From Membranipora membranacea (taxonomy: Eukaryota; Bryozoa; Gymnolaemata; Cheilostomatida; Membraniporidae), in the NCBI GenBank assembly GCA_914767715.1, contig OU612072.1:5272001-5332000 (forward strand): a DNA stretch of 60,000 nt, in the 5' to 3' direction. A program made the position numbers and the translations under genes. Below the pieces are notes generated by a model. That model did not search any database, was not told the origin of the DNA, and saw nothing but the letters and a program-made list of their open reading frames with translations. Position 1 is the first letter of the stretch, and each line of letters starts with the position of its first letter. This document shows positions 43,562 to 54,700 of this stretch, piece after piece.

Positions 43562-46500
43562 ATGGTGAGTTCATGCTCTTTTAATACATCTAGTCCACAG
43601 TCTGATATTTTATATTCCCTGAATGCATGTAAAACTCACGTCAATTTATAGTCTCGATACCGTTTGAGAAACCTTGATGTTACTTGGGTTTTTTGGTTCC
43701 GGTATCAGTACGGGTCTACGGACTGGATCCTGATGGGGCACAGTAGCATTTGAGGTCCGATGCTCTTCCTGACACCACCGTGATCCACCGGGAATTGAAC
43801 ACGGGACCTCTCAATTGAAAGACCCATACCTTACCCATTGCACCACGGCCGCTCCCTTTACCCCGAATGCATATATATATATTATCATCATCTGTGTAAA
43901 CCTCGCCATATGTCATTTGATAGTTCCAACCGCCATTTTAACACTAACTTAATTGTTTTTGAGGGAATATTGTTGATGATTGGTCTGCTTTCGATCCATT
44001 AGGCTCAAAATGTGCAGATCTGTGAGATTGATCCAGAATTGAAAGAGAAACTGAAGGAGTTCAGATTCAGAAAAGCTCAGAATAATGCTGCAATTATTAG
44101 TAAGTAGTAACTCCATTAAATATTTTTCTTTTACATTCAGTTTCCGGTGAGACTGATGTTAGCTTAATTTGAAACTTGAGTTATTTTACAGCTTTCCTTA
44201 GTATTGAGATAGTGTTATTAACATTATTACATAATGTTTGCACATTTCTAGCTTCTTTCCCACACCTACTGGCTGATTTGATTGACAACACTGGATTTTA
44301 TAAAATTTCAACTAACTATTATGTCACTCTCCCTGGTCCACAAAAACTGTGAATCTGATTCTAAAGGCTTTTTCAATGGCATGTCTGTGTATAATTAGCT
44401 AAATGGGAAAAATACATCAACTCTGGGATCAGTTAGACTTTACGTTCCCTCATAGTTTTAATTTTTATTATGCATCATAAGTGATCATGCTTGTTTGATT
44501 GCCATCAGTTCTTCGCATGCTTCTGTTACGGTAACTACATTAGCATGTTTCTCTGTGAATTCTTGAAAACTGTGTTATTTCATGTTTTCAAACTTGCCAT
44601 AGCTTTTGTCTCTATATATTCCCAAAAAGAAAATCAGAACCAGATATCTTGTCTTTCTCTGTTACAGTGAAGATAAACCCGAAAACACTTACAGTTTCAG
44701 TAGATGAAGAATTGGAGGTAAGCAACGCATTCATTTATTTATTACATTTATGCTATATATCGGCTCTATCTAACCATTCCCTCTATTCTTTCCTGAAAAT
44801 GTCAATAAAATTGTAAATATGTAAAGCTAGCTGTTGGTAAAATCATGTCTTTGGTGTGGTCATAGTGTAAGTTTGAAGATAAGTGGTTAAACTAAAAAAA
44901 AGGCACAAAAAACATTACTAGACATATCAAGGGTCAAATAACAAAACCCCTGTTGCAACACAAAAGGCCACTTCTGTGATTTGTTGTAAATACTATCACA
45001 GGTAATGATCTTTTCAAAGATCAATTAAACCGAATGAACATCGCTGACGAGTCATCCTGTCCTAAACGGGGTGCGATATCGGATTCAAATATTCACATTG
45101 TTTTTGACTGCCCAAATAACTCAAAAATTAGAATGAATACACTCAAAATATCTACATATCAAAAAATTAAAACACAACTTTGCATTAAGGTGATGGATCT
45201 GGCTGACTTTATAAAATTGTCTGACAGATTCACTACCAATATATGTTAAATCGAATTTGTCCGGGGCCTCTGAATACGATCGGTGCCATATATTGCCTGT
45301 ATTCTGTCTGATATTTTCCATCGTCTATCTGAGTCCCCCTCATAAGACAAGACAAGGCTGTATCTCAACATTCCCTCTATACATTCCTGAAAATGTCAAT
45401 TAACTTGAAAATATGTGTAGCTAGCTGTTATGCAGATCATGTTTCTGGTGTGGCCATAGTTTAAGTCTACATGGCCACCAACCCTTGCTGCACCAGGAGT
45501 AATGCTCAGGTTTTTTAACTCAATTAGTTTTCCTTTCACTCTTTTTTCCCTTTTATTCTGTCCTTGATACATTTACTTTATCAGGATTGTGATTTGGAGG
45601 AAGTCAGAGAGAATCTCTCTGAACACCAGCCTCGATACTTAGTATACAGCTTCAAACAGGATCACGGGGACGGTAGAATATCATATCCAATGTGCTTTGT
45701 CTTTGTGAGCCCTGAAGGTGAGTTAACTGCCTATATAAAGAAAAATGACTATATAGACTTAACCCTCTTCTTCCATGACACTGCTGCAAGTCTTGTAGCG
45801 AAGTCGGTGACTATACGTTTTAACCATACAGTTGTTTTGGGTAGTTGTCCTTCCATTGATATTATGAAGATAACTCTTAATTAGTGTCAGCATGGATGCC
45901 AAATAGCAAACAGTAGGTAATGAGTTTACATATGTGTTAAACCTTCTTTAAATCTTCCTTTCTTTACTAGAGTATTAGCCTCCCTTTCTTTGAAGCAATA
46001 TTGAAAGAAATAGTGATTTACTTGTATTTTGTCAGGTTCTAAGGCTGAGTTGCATATGATGTACGCTGGCAGTAAAACATTTCTGGTGTCAGAAACTGGA
46101 ATGACTAAGGTATGTTAACTCTTGAATTAAGCGACCAGGTTAATCAATGTTTCTAGATAGGATACGCGAGTAACTTTATGAATCGACAGTCTCAAAAGTA
46201 GGGACAGTATGGGACATCTAAACTCAAATGGAGTCTTGAACCCCATAACTTTCACCTTATTGGCTAATAGTTTCCAGAAACTGATTATCAAAAAAAGGAT
46301 GAAATCAAGGGATTTACTAGTTAAATATAATGACATTGGCACTCAGTTCGTTGCTTTCATTTCATGATTTGGCAATCAGTTTCTTAAAATTATTAGCCCA
46401 TTAGGTGACAATTCTGTGGTTTAAGCCCGTATAATTTAACATATAGCTTTGTAGAATTCACTTCGAACACCTCATCATAACTGGCAGCAGTAGTTTTCTT

Positions 46501-47742
46501 GCAGTTGAGATTTTAGCTCTGTGAGATGTCAGGTGGTATAATCATTGCAAAACTAACCAAAACATACAGAACATTAGTGCCACAAAAATCAAAGGTTCGG
46601 GTGTGTTGATATTCACCCGAGTCGTCAAGTCTCCAAGGCCCTACAGCTGTCTCACAACGTCTTAACTCGTCTTAAGACTACTCTGAAATGTGTCAAGACC
46701 GCCCCACAAATCCCCAAGACTGTCTTACAATGTCTCACGGCAGCCTCACAATATGTCGTATGAGCTTTCACGCACGCTTTTCCCGTCGCTAGCACTGATC
46801 AAGGTGTCCTCTAAGTACTGATGAACAAATTTTAATGATACACTCTGTCCACCTTGTTCGAACTAACATCAAGGTTCCAGAGTATATGTGGTGTAATAAG
46901 AGATGCAATGGAAGACTAGATCATTAATCTCTTACTGTGTTAAGTTTATGATTGATTGGGGTCAGCAAATGTTGGTTGGTTTATTTTGTCAGACACATTA
47001 TGTATGCTGGGAGATTTGGGTGTTTATACCGTTGCATGGGCAGGGGCCAAAGAATACAAAAATCTGAGTTAAATAAAGTCAGATGGATGATAGCAGATTG
47101 ATGAAAAAATATCTTGTTAAGTCAAAATCAAATGTTTGAAGAAGGAAGGAAGTCTTTACCCCAGTCAGTTCTGTATTGAAGGATTCGATATTTGCCTGAG
47201 GGGAGTTTCTGAAGAAACCGAAACCATCATTGCAATTCGTTTATATGTCGGTCATTGTGATTTTGTAAGAACTGGCACCAGTATTGTTGCACTCGTAATA
47301 TTTCATATGCAAACATGGTAATATAAACACTCATGCTTGAGTTCTCCAGTAAATATTGAAATTAGCAGACCACATTTAAATATTCATGAACCGTAGGTAG
47401 CGATGTAGAAGGTTGCTGTTTATAAACACTGTTTTTTAAATGATAAGCATATGTGAAAGTAGTGTGTCAGCTGTTATATGTGCACCAGCCTGACAAGCTT
47501 TGTTGGTGGGAGGGGCACCAACAAAGCTTGTCAAGACTGGTACATTTTGGTAATCAATATAACCATTAATTGGAATTTCCTGTTATCTCATACTATAAAC
47601 TGTGAAGTTTCTAAATCAATTTTAACATTTCAATTTCTCTGATGTAGATATTTGAATTTCTCTGCTGTAGGTATTCGAGCTGCGGTCTTTAGAAGAGCTG
47701 ACAGATGAATGGCTTCTAGAGAAATTAAAAAGATTATACTAG
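43562..47742 (+). CDS. GMF: Glia maturation factor (ADF-H family)
   Basis: GMF is a small cytoplasmic ADF-homology protein that binds Arp2/3 complex and debranches actin networks. Exons: 43562-43564 (the ATG alone), 44003-44099, 44668-44717, 45585-45717, 46036-46109 and 47671-47742. The total of 429 bases gives 142 residues, the same as human GMF-beta. Signature segments: KLKEFRFRKAQNNAAIIMKI, QPRYLVYSFKQDHGDGRISY, MMYAGSKTFLVSETGMTK, VFELRSLEELTDEWLLEKL. The intron directly after the initiator ATG is the arrangement also known in ADF/cofilin genes and supports this start. No residue essential to the family looks lost. It runs divergently from ARID4. Confidence 0.93.
43716..43862 (-). repeat. 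tRNA-derived SINE in GMF intron 1
   Basis: On the minus strand there is a box A-like GTGGTGCAATGGGTAAGG and a box B-like GTGTTCAATTCCCGG at tRNA spacing, followed by a body with ATCACGGTGGTGTCAGGAAG. The sequence differs from the 33619 family, so it is a separate SINE family. Confidence 0.65.
45034..45250 (+). pseudogene. Possible LINE 3'-end fragment in GMF intron 3
   Basis: A 71-codon frame contains SSCPKRGAISDSNIHIVFDC, resembling the Cys/His motif (CxxC...H...C) at the C terminus of many LINE open reading frames, with the second cysteine replaced by R. It is short and isolated, so the assignment is tentative. Confidence 0.35.
46252..46409. mobile_element. MITE family A, copy 3 (diverged)
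   Basis: The ends TCACCTTATTGGCTAATAG and TATTAGCCCATTAGGTGA are inverted with GAAACTGA / TCAGTTTC just inside them. This matches the family A ends but differs in the inner arm. It lies in GMF intron 5. Confidence 0.55.
47491..47533. repeat. Perfect 18-bp hairpin in GMF intron 5
   Basis: Arms 47491-47508 (TGACAAGCTTTGTTGGTG) and 47516-47533 are exact reverse complements with a 7-base purine loop. Pairing continues imperfectly outward. It could form a stable stem in the pre-mRNA. Confidence 0.85.
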
Positions 47743-48250
47743 CTCTCAGCCAATCAAATCGATCGAGACATTGCTGCAGCTTTATTAGCGTATCAGGTGT
47801 ACCAAAGTGAATACAGCATAGAAAGGCTGCACAGTGAGTAGGATCCAAGTTTGCCAACCAGGATTTGTATAGTGCAGCTTGCAATTCGCTTGAACAACAC
47901 GCTTACAAAGTTTATTGCTTTAGTATGACTGATATGTAGGTTCTTTGCCAGTGCTTGTGATCTCAAGTTATTGTGGATGATACTGGCGATGCTGTAGCTC
48001 TTGGATATGCTGTGCTCGATTTGGTTTTCGGAAAATATCCATATTAAATTCTTTGTTAATACCATTTTTTTCTCATATAACGTATTACCATGAAATCATT
48101 TCAACCCAGCACCAAACGTCATCGACTATATAATTTGTAAGTTAGTACAATGTTGAACTAATTTTTGTGAATTAAAATGATCAAAGTTGAGTATTTATTC
48201 TCACTGTAGCAAATTTTGCACTTGAACATTTTTTGATTAACACATTTGAC

Positions 48251-48256
48251 AATAAA
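48251..48256 (+). promoter_or_regulatory. GMF: Candidate polyadenylation signal of GMF
   Basis: AATAAA lies about 510 bases after the GMF stop codon in AT-rich DNA. An ATTAAA near 48045 is an alternative. Confidence 0.35.
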
Positions 48257-48297
48257 TATGAGATAATTATATAACATCATTTTTATTGAGGAGTTCT

Positions 48298-48405
48298 GGA
48301 TCAAGCATGATCCGATTTGCCTGCATTTAGGATTTGAGCCACCGATGGCTCACCAGTAAAATTGGAATGACCGGATTGCTGGCAATTTGGATCAAACTTG
48401 TTCTA
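48298..48405. mobile_element. MITE family C, copy 2 (inverted relative to copy 1)
   Basis: Reads GGATCAAGCATGATCC to TTTGGATCAAACTTG, the reverse orientation of the element at 27183, with the central GAGCCACCGATGGCTCA palindrome retained. Confidence 0.65.
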
Positions 48406-49396
48406 GGGTAGTTCCCTCTCATTTGTCTCATGGCAGCAATCCCACTTTGACCCTTTTTGATTCAATTCATGCACTTGCAGTTGAAGTTACCCTTCTGCTA
48501 GTTACCAGATTTCCCAAGGACTAATAACCAATGATTGGAGAAGAGTTTATCTAAACAGAAATTTTGTCCGCTGCACCATGACTTTTCAACATTTGTCCCA
48601 GTCCGAGAAGAAAGAAGTCTTAATTATCTTTAGTCCCATATCCATGTCATCAAATAGGCCCTAAAATATGAAACGACAACCACAAGTACAATGGTGCCTC
48701 TTGTCTGCTAACAAATCTAAGAACCTATTACCCTATCACTAACTTAGCTCCTCACTTCTCTACAGTCAGTTTATCAGCTGATCACAAAGTTCAATTTAAG
48801 CCATCCTCTGTCTGAGGGCCGAAATTCCGAATCGTGCAACTTTTCAAATATGAGATGTGGAATTCATCAAAGTATGTAATATGACTGATGGTACTGTAGA
48901 TAACCCACAGTTCTTGTGACTATTTGTGAATGCTCTCATGTAAAGGTCTGACCTTGGCTGACAGCTGAAGCCTATCAGCCAAATATAGAATCAGTTCCTG
49001 AGATTGTTTGTTTGCCAACAAACTGACAGCCTTGTCGGATTTCAGCATTATTTGTTTGGATTTTAAATAAGTCTAGACATATGAGTTGCTGGTGAGAAGA
49101 TTATACTAAGAATTTTCGACAGTCATGAATTTGCAGGCTGCTGGGGGGATATTTTCAAAAGTGTCTCTACAATTCTGGTAATTTTCCAACAGCATTAACA
49201 TTAGGATCGAGTTTTACAACGGAATTGCGATAATGCAGTATAAGAAATCAACATGCTCCCATGAAATTGTGTTTCCAATTTCCATTACTTACATATGGCC
49301 CAATATCCTGTTCCAGTCAGTTTCAGTCTGTGAATGAAAAATTGATATATTGGTCCAAATAGCAGCAATATTTTCCTAACATTCTGTTTTCTCTTA

Positions 49397-49473
49397 ACTA
49401 GTCTAAAACTAGTCTAAAACTAGCCTTAAACTAGCCTGAAACTAGCCTGAAACTAGCCTTAAACTAGCCTCGT
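49397..49473. repeat. 11-bp tandem repeat, seven units
   Basis: Units of ACTAGTCTAAA grade into ACTAGCCTTAA and ACTAGCCTGAA. The array is followed by a short hairpin (GTCACGGGCTA with TAGCCGCGTGAC). Confidence 0.85.
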
Positions 49474-49587
49474 CACGGGCTACAATAAATAGCCGCGTGA
49501 CAAGGCTAGAATAGTCATTGATCTAATTCTATGATGTTTGTACAACTAAGTTCCCACCTTCACCATCAACTAGAATAAGAAAACACC

Positions 49588-49740
49588 AGGAGTAGGAGAT
49601 GGCTCTGTTGTTTGGAGCGCCATTCCTTTAGCATGCAAGTTTTGAAGATCTTGGGTTTGAATTCCACTGCAGTTCATCCAATGCTGGGGTTTGGTTGGTC
49701 CCCAGATATGCTCCGACCTGCCTGCAAGCAGAGGCGTAGA
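49588..49740 (+). repeat. tRNA-derived SINE
   Basis: Box A-like TGGCTCTGTTGTTTGGAGCG and box B-like GGGTTTGAATTCC are present, with an unrelated body downstream containing GCAAGCAGAGGCGTAGAT. It is a third SINE type in the window and not a functional tRNA. Confidence 0.55.
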
Positions 49741-50123
49741 TATTGCTGCCTCTCCACTAAGGTAACTTATGTTTTGCCATCCATTCTCCAGGATGTGGCG
49801 TGTGATAAGGCACCTGATTTTGATCAACCATTTAATAAATCAACCTAGGAAGAATTGAGTTCACGTACAGTCTACACATTTCATCAAATCATAGACCTAT
49901 CATATTCAGATCATGTGATTTTTCATTTTGCGTATTTTAATTCTTGGGATGTAGCCTTACTTTCTCATTTTTGTAAGCTTACCACTTTCCTACATCGTTT
50001 TTTTTAGAATGTTTGAATGAAATTTTATTTTTTGAGTTGAAGATATTTTAGCACTTTCATAACTACCACATCATCATCAAAAGTGAGTGCATTTTGGGAA
50101 AGAAACTTGCTCAAGTGTATACC

Positions 50124-50755
50124 TTAAAGACTTTGTTTGAGGCTGCTCTTTTGTATCACATCTTATTCTCCATATTTTATTCTATCATGTGAGCGATTTT
50201 CAGCTTTAGAATCCAAATATTGAGGAAGTATGGCCTCTCAAACTTCCAGGGTGATTGCCTTCAATCGGCATTGGGGATAAGCCGGATGTTTCCCCTGGGG
50301 TATGTCACAACTATAGACATGTGGCATAGACATTATGAGTTATTAGTTAATACACTAGTAATCACACAGATAAGATGATGATCAAAATTCAGACCTGGAT
50401 GGGAATGGAACCCGGGTCCCAATACCTATAGGCAACGACACTACCATCACGCCACTTGGGCCAACTAGGTTAGCTAGTAGGCAATATAGCTCAGTATTAG
50501 CGTCGCCTGCAAAGCCATTTGGACCTGGGTTCGAGACCGTTACAGATTTGAACATTTTGATCATCAATATTAGCGACGTACCCTAGGGATTGCCGGCTGA
50601 TTCTTACTGCCGATAAATTGCCATCACCTTGGAAGTTTGAGAGGCCATAACTTCCTCAATATTTGGATTAAAGCTGAAAATCGCTCACACATGATAAAAT
50701 AAAATATGGAGAATAAGATGTGATACAAAAGAGCAGCCTCAAACAAAGTCTTTAA
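50124..50755. mobile_element. Two head-to-head tRNA-SINEs forming a 630-bp inverted repeat
   Basis: The arms 50124-50285 and 50590-50755 are reverse complements with few differences (TTTGTTTGAGGCTGCTCTTT and its complement). Between them lie two tRNA-like heads pointing outward. On the minus strand (50466-50385) are GTGGCGTGATGGTAGTGTCG and GGGTTCCATTCCC. On the plus strand (50472-50548) are TAGCTCAGTATTAGCG and GGGTTCGAGACC. Both heads are followed by TTTTGATCATCA. These are two members of one SINE family placed head to head. Confidence 0.75.
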
Positions 50756-51066
50756 TCGTTGGTGAGGTTTAGCTCTTATAATATAGGTTTTTTCTCCAAG
50801 GTAATGGTAAGGTAGTGGAGCGTTTCTATTGGCTAAGATCAAACTGTCACTGTTTCAGTTTCTGGTAGCTTGCTGCACACATACGATTAGGAGGTCTTTC
50901 ATGGTCTCACCTCTACGATGCATTCTAATCTCCGATTTGTCATAAACAGGGCAAACGCCTTGGTACCTGAGTTTTTTTATATCCCTTTGCCATAAAAAAC
51001 AAGGAAAAAACTTTACTGTTGCTTTATTATAGTGGAAGGGAATCGCATTGTAAGGAAACGTTGTAT

Positions 51067-51121
51067 GGGGTTGATCTGGGGTTGATCTGGGGTTGATCTG
51101 GGGTTGATCTGGGGTTGATCT
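51067..51121. repeat. 11-bp tandem repeat, five identical units
   Basis: Five perfect copies of GGGGTTGATCT. The perfection suggests a young or length-variable array. Confidence 0.92.
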
Positions 51122-51619
51122 GGATGCCTGTTGATTGAATTCATCATCTTTGTTTTGCATCTAGTATAGTTTGGTGGCGGTGATCAATTTAAAGTCTTGT
51201 GTGGATTTCCATAAAGTTGACACTTTTTTACCTGAGGACTGACTGAGTACCGCCTACAAGGGTTACGCTCTAAATTCCCTGAGAAATGGCTACTCTTCTT
51301 TTGAATGACAGCATTTGAGATATCTAATTGGACCTTGAGGAAAGCTTCTATCAGATCCTAACAGTAAGCCTCATAATGCTCGGCAGCCAAAATATATATA
51401 GAGGTGTAAGAATTGTACGTTTTACCTGCTGTAATAACCCTTGTCAATTCGAATTGTTGATCTTCAATCTTCGCAGTTATCCGCAGATATTATTCCTGTA
51501 CATGGACCCTGGACCAGTTTAACCAAATCCCTCCCCTTTGCATGTCTAAACTGCAAGATAGATGCGTTTATCTGTGAAAAATTGTCCAATCGTAACATCG
51601 CTTTGATGTGACATTGGCA

Positions 51620-51627
51620 TATATAAG
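51620..51627 (+). promoter_or_regulatory. TATA box of the NHL-propeller gene
   Basis: TATATAAG lies 83 bases before the ATG at 51703, predicting a start near 51650 and a leader of about 50 bases. The layout matches that of the lectin promoter. Confidence 0.55.
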
Positions 51628-51702
51628 GAGAGATTTCTAATTGAAAGCCAATTTGAGCTTGGGTGGCACTACATTCAGCCAAAGAGCTGCATCCATTAAA
51701 CC

Positions 51703-54700
51703 ATGAGCCAACAAGACTTTGCAATCATTAGAATGTTGTCTGGATACTTGGTAAGTACATCGGAAAAATACTATCACAAATATAACCTATGGTTTTTTAT
51801 ACATTTATTTATTTATTTCTTCTTCCAAATTCGCCCAAACATTAAAAAATAAAAATTTGAGGTGAGACATAGATGGCCCAGCTAGCGAAAAAAACAGAAA
51901 ACATAGAAAATTATCATGTCTTCATTAATTGTTATAACTGTTAAAAGAACTCTTCATTACTGTTAGCTATTGTCTTTATTATTTAATTTATTATCTTTTT
52001 GTGACCCAAATAACTCAATAAATTATCGTTAAACAATTATGGCACCCTACCCCTAGCCTCTCACAGCCCCCATTCTTGCAAAAAGAAGTAACTGAAATGG
52101 TGCCTTTTAGATAGCCTAACAAAATCACCCAACATTACCCCCACCTTCCAAAACCACTTTGTAATTTTGTAATGTTGATCAAATTGTTTGTCAAGTTGAA
52201 CTTATATTAAACAATTAAAACCAATTAAATATCAATTTAAATAAATTAAATAATTTTTAATCAAAAAAGAGAATCTTTCTCTCTGTGTCCATAGAATACT
52301 TTATCTCTTCCATTTTTTGTATGGGCTGTTTTAGCTCCACATTTTTTTTCAAACAAAATAGTTTCCTACTCTCAATCAGTGACATGAAGACTGTATATAA
52401 CGGAGCACTCAGTCTGTTGTTATTTTTGACAATGCTTTCTGAGATTCTTATATGCGGTGGTGATTTATGTTTCAGTTTGTGTTTGTACTACTCAGTGGCT
52501 TACAGAGTGTACATGCCGACGGGTCTCACATCAGTAACGTTACCTCAAAATACAAGTGAGTATATACACTCTTGTTATCAGCCTGATGTGAAAGGGTCCT
52601 ATATCAGAAAACAGAAAATATTACACATTCTCTTAGCCATTGGTCAGTCGACAATTCAACAAACAAGTTTGTTACGTTGCTGACCTTGATGACAGCTAGA
52701 ATCGGCGTCACAGTGATCATATGATATACTATTGCATGTGAATATATGATTTGTAAAGAAGCTTGAGAACCAACAGAATGAAATAGGCAGACCCCAACGT
52801 TTGTTTCTTAAAATAGGGGGGAGGGGGTACACATGAGGTACTAAGACTAAATTTACTCTAACAATAAGGGATACACATACTGATAAAAAATTTATCTTGA
52901 TGTCAGTGTGAGTTGAAAATTATGGTGCATCACACTTTTTGTGGCCATTGGTAATAGGACCCATGAAAATTTTATGACGTATGTTTTCTTGATTAAAAAA
53001 ATAAGAGACTCATGAGAGGCCTAAAAATCTAAAATATTGCACTGCATCTGACTTAATTCACACATGTATGGTATGATTCAAAATATGACAAACAAAATCA
53101 TTTTATACGAGCAAATAACCTGTTTAAATTAGTTACGGGTCTTTAGCTTAAAAGTAGTGGATTTTGTGTCATCGTTTATCTGCAATGAAAAAGCAAAAAA
53201 ATACCAGGTATCTATATTATTCTGTATTATACCTATCACCATTAAAAACAGCACACACCTACTATCTGATACCTTTACAAGTACATATTTCTTTGTTTGC
53301 TTAATTTTAAAATCCCTCTCTAGAGATGTTTACATAAAACAAAAAAAATTACTGGGTGCATAAAATTGCTTAAAAGAAATCCCCATTGAATAAGGTAAAA
53401 TCAAAAAGAAAATAAATAAATGAATATATAAAAATCAATACTAGCTGACACGTGGTAAAAGTTAGGTCAATTTTATAAATGTAAAGAATATAGCATTTTT
53501 TTATTGTAGGCATATTCCTGAACATGCAATGGTATCAACGTTTATTGAGACTGATGGGCAAGTGTTTCATATGGAACCAGATCTCTACATCCCGGGCAAT
53601 GTTATCTACACCGATCACTGTGCTCTCAAAACAACAGACGGCATCACATCATCAATTGTATCCGGCTATGCAACGTGCTACAACCATAAATGGGCGGGGG
53701 ACATAACGCGCTTTTGGCATCTCACAGGGTTCCGTCAAATATCCCCCTCAAAAGTGGTTGTTGTCGACTATCTCAAACACTGCTTGAAATTAATTGATCG
53801 TGTGACATTGCGAGTTTCTCGATATGCGGGAGTTTGTGATTCTGGTGGATACGCGGAGGGTACATCAGATGCTCAGTTTGACCTTCCGTACAGCGTAGTA
53901 AACGACATCAAAAACCCTGATATGCTGCTTGTAACTGATACAAATAATGGGGCTGTTCGTCATGTTACCATCTTAACCAGCGCTCTTGCCTCTGTTACTA
54001 ATTTTGTCATCAATCTCGAAAAACCTCAGGGAATAACCCAGCACCCAGTCACAGGGAATATGTTTGTAACCGATGAAAACGGAAGTAAAATATGGAAAAT
54101 ATTATACTCAAATCAAACAGCATATTATTTCTCGGGGGGAACAACTGGATATCGAGATTGTGAAATCTTAGATAGTTATTTCAATCGTGCCCGCGAGTTA
54201 ATCTTCATAAGCGACAATGACCTGCTGGTGGCGGATAGTTTAAATCATAGGCTCAGAGTTTTACATTCGCAAAACTCCCATGTTTCCTCGCTGTGTACGG
54301 GAAATGACGGCCACGTCGATGGTGGCAAGGCCACCTGCACACTCTTCTACCCCCGAGCCCTGATGGTTCTCAATGATACTCTCTATGTTGGTGAAATACG
54401 GCGTATCCGAATGGTTCGTGGTAAGTTGAGTGTCCTGCATTATCCCTTGCTGTTATTTTGATCTTGCACGTTGCAAGTTGATGCGCAACATACACAATTC
54501 AACAGTGTCAATGAATGAGAATTTTCTAAAATTCTGTTAGATGGCATAAAAGATTGGGCTGGGGCTGCCTTTTATGACAGCAACAGTGATGGCATCTAAA
54601 AGTTTACTGTTTTAGTTGTCCTGTCTCGTCACGTGTGAGCATTACTCCTTTAAAAAGAAAATACTTATTTTCTTGCAGCTTTATTTCAATGGAGAACTGT

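Larger units (their letters stand above)
47743..51600. other. Repeat-rich intergenic DNA between GMF and the NHL gene
   Basis: No gene recognised. It contains a possible GMF polyadenylation signal, a MITE C copy, several SINEs and two 11-bp tandem arrays, all listed separately. Short open frames here coincide with SINEs or lack any family pattern. Confidence 0.5.

Noticed and set aside
50385-50548. Possible pair of tRNA genes
   Set aside because: Both are SINE heads joined to the same repeated body; no complete cloverleaf.
52285-52683. A 132-codon frame with a signal-like stretch starting at 52384
   Set aside because: It cannot be joined in phase to the NHL exon at 53510. A different frame of the same DNA (52476-52555) joins both the 51703 exon and the 53510 exon perfectly.
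53524-53706. A 60-codon frame starting MQWYQRLL
   Set aside because: It is an alternative frame of the NHL propeller exon that ends after 60 codons, while the propeller frame runs for 300.
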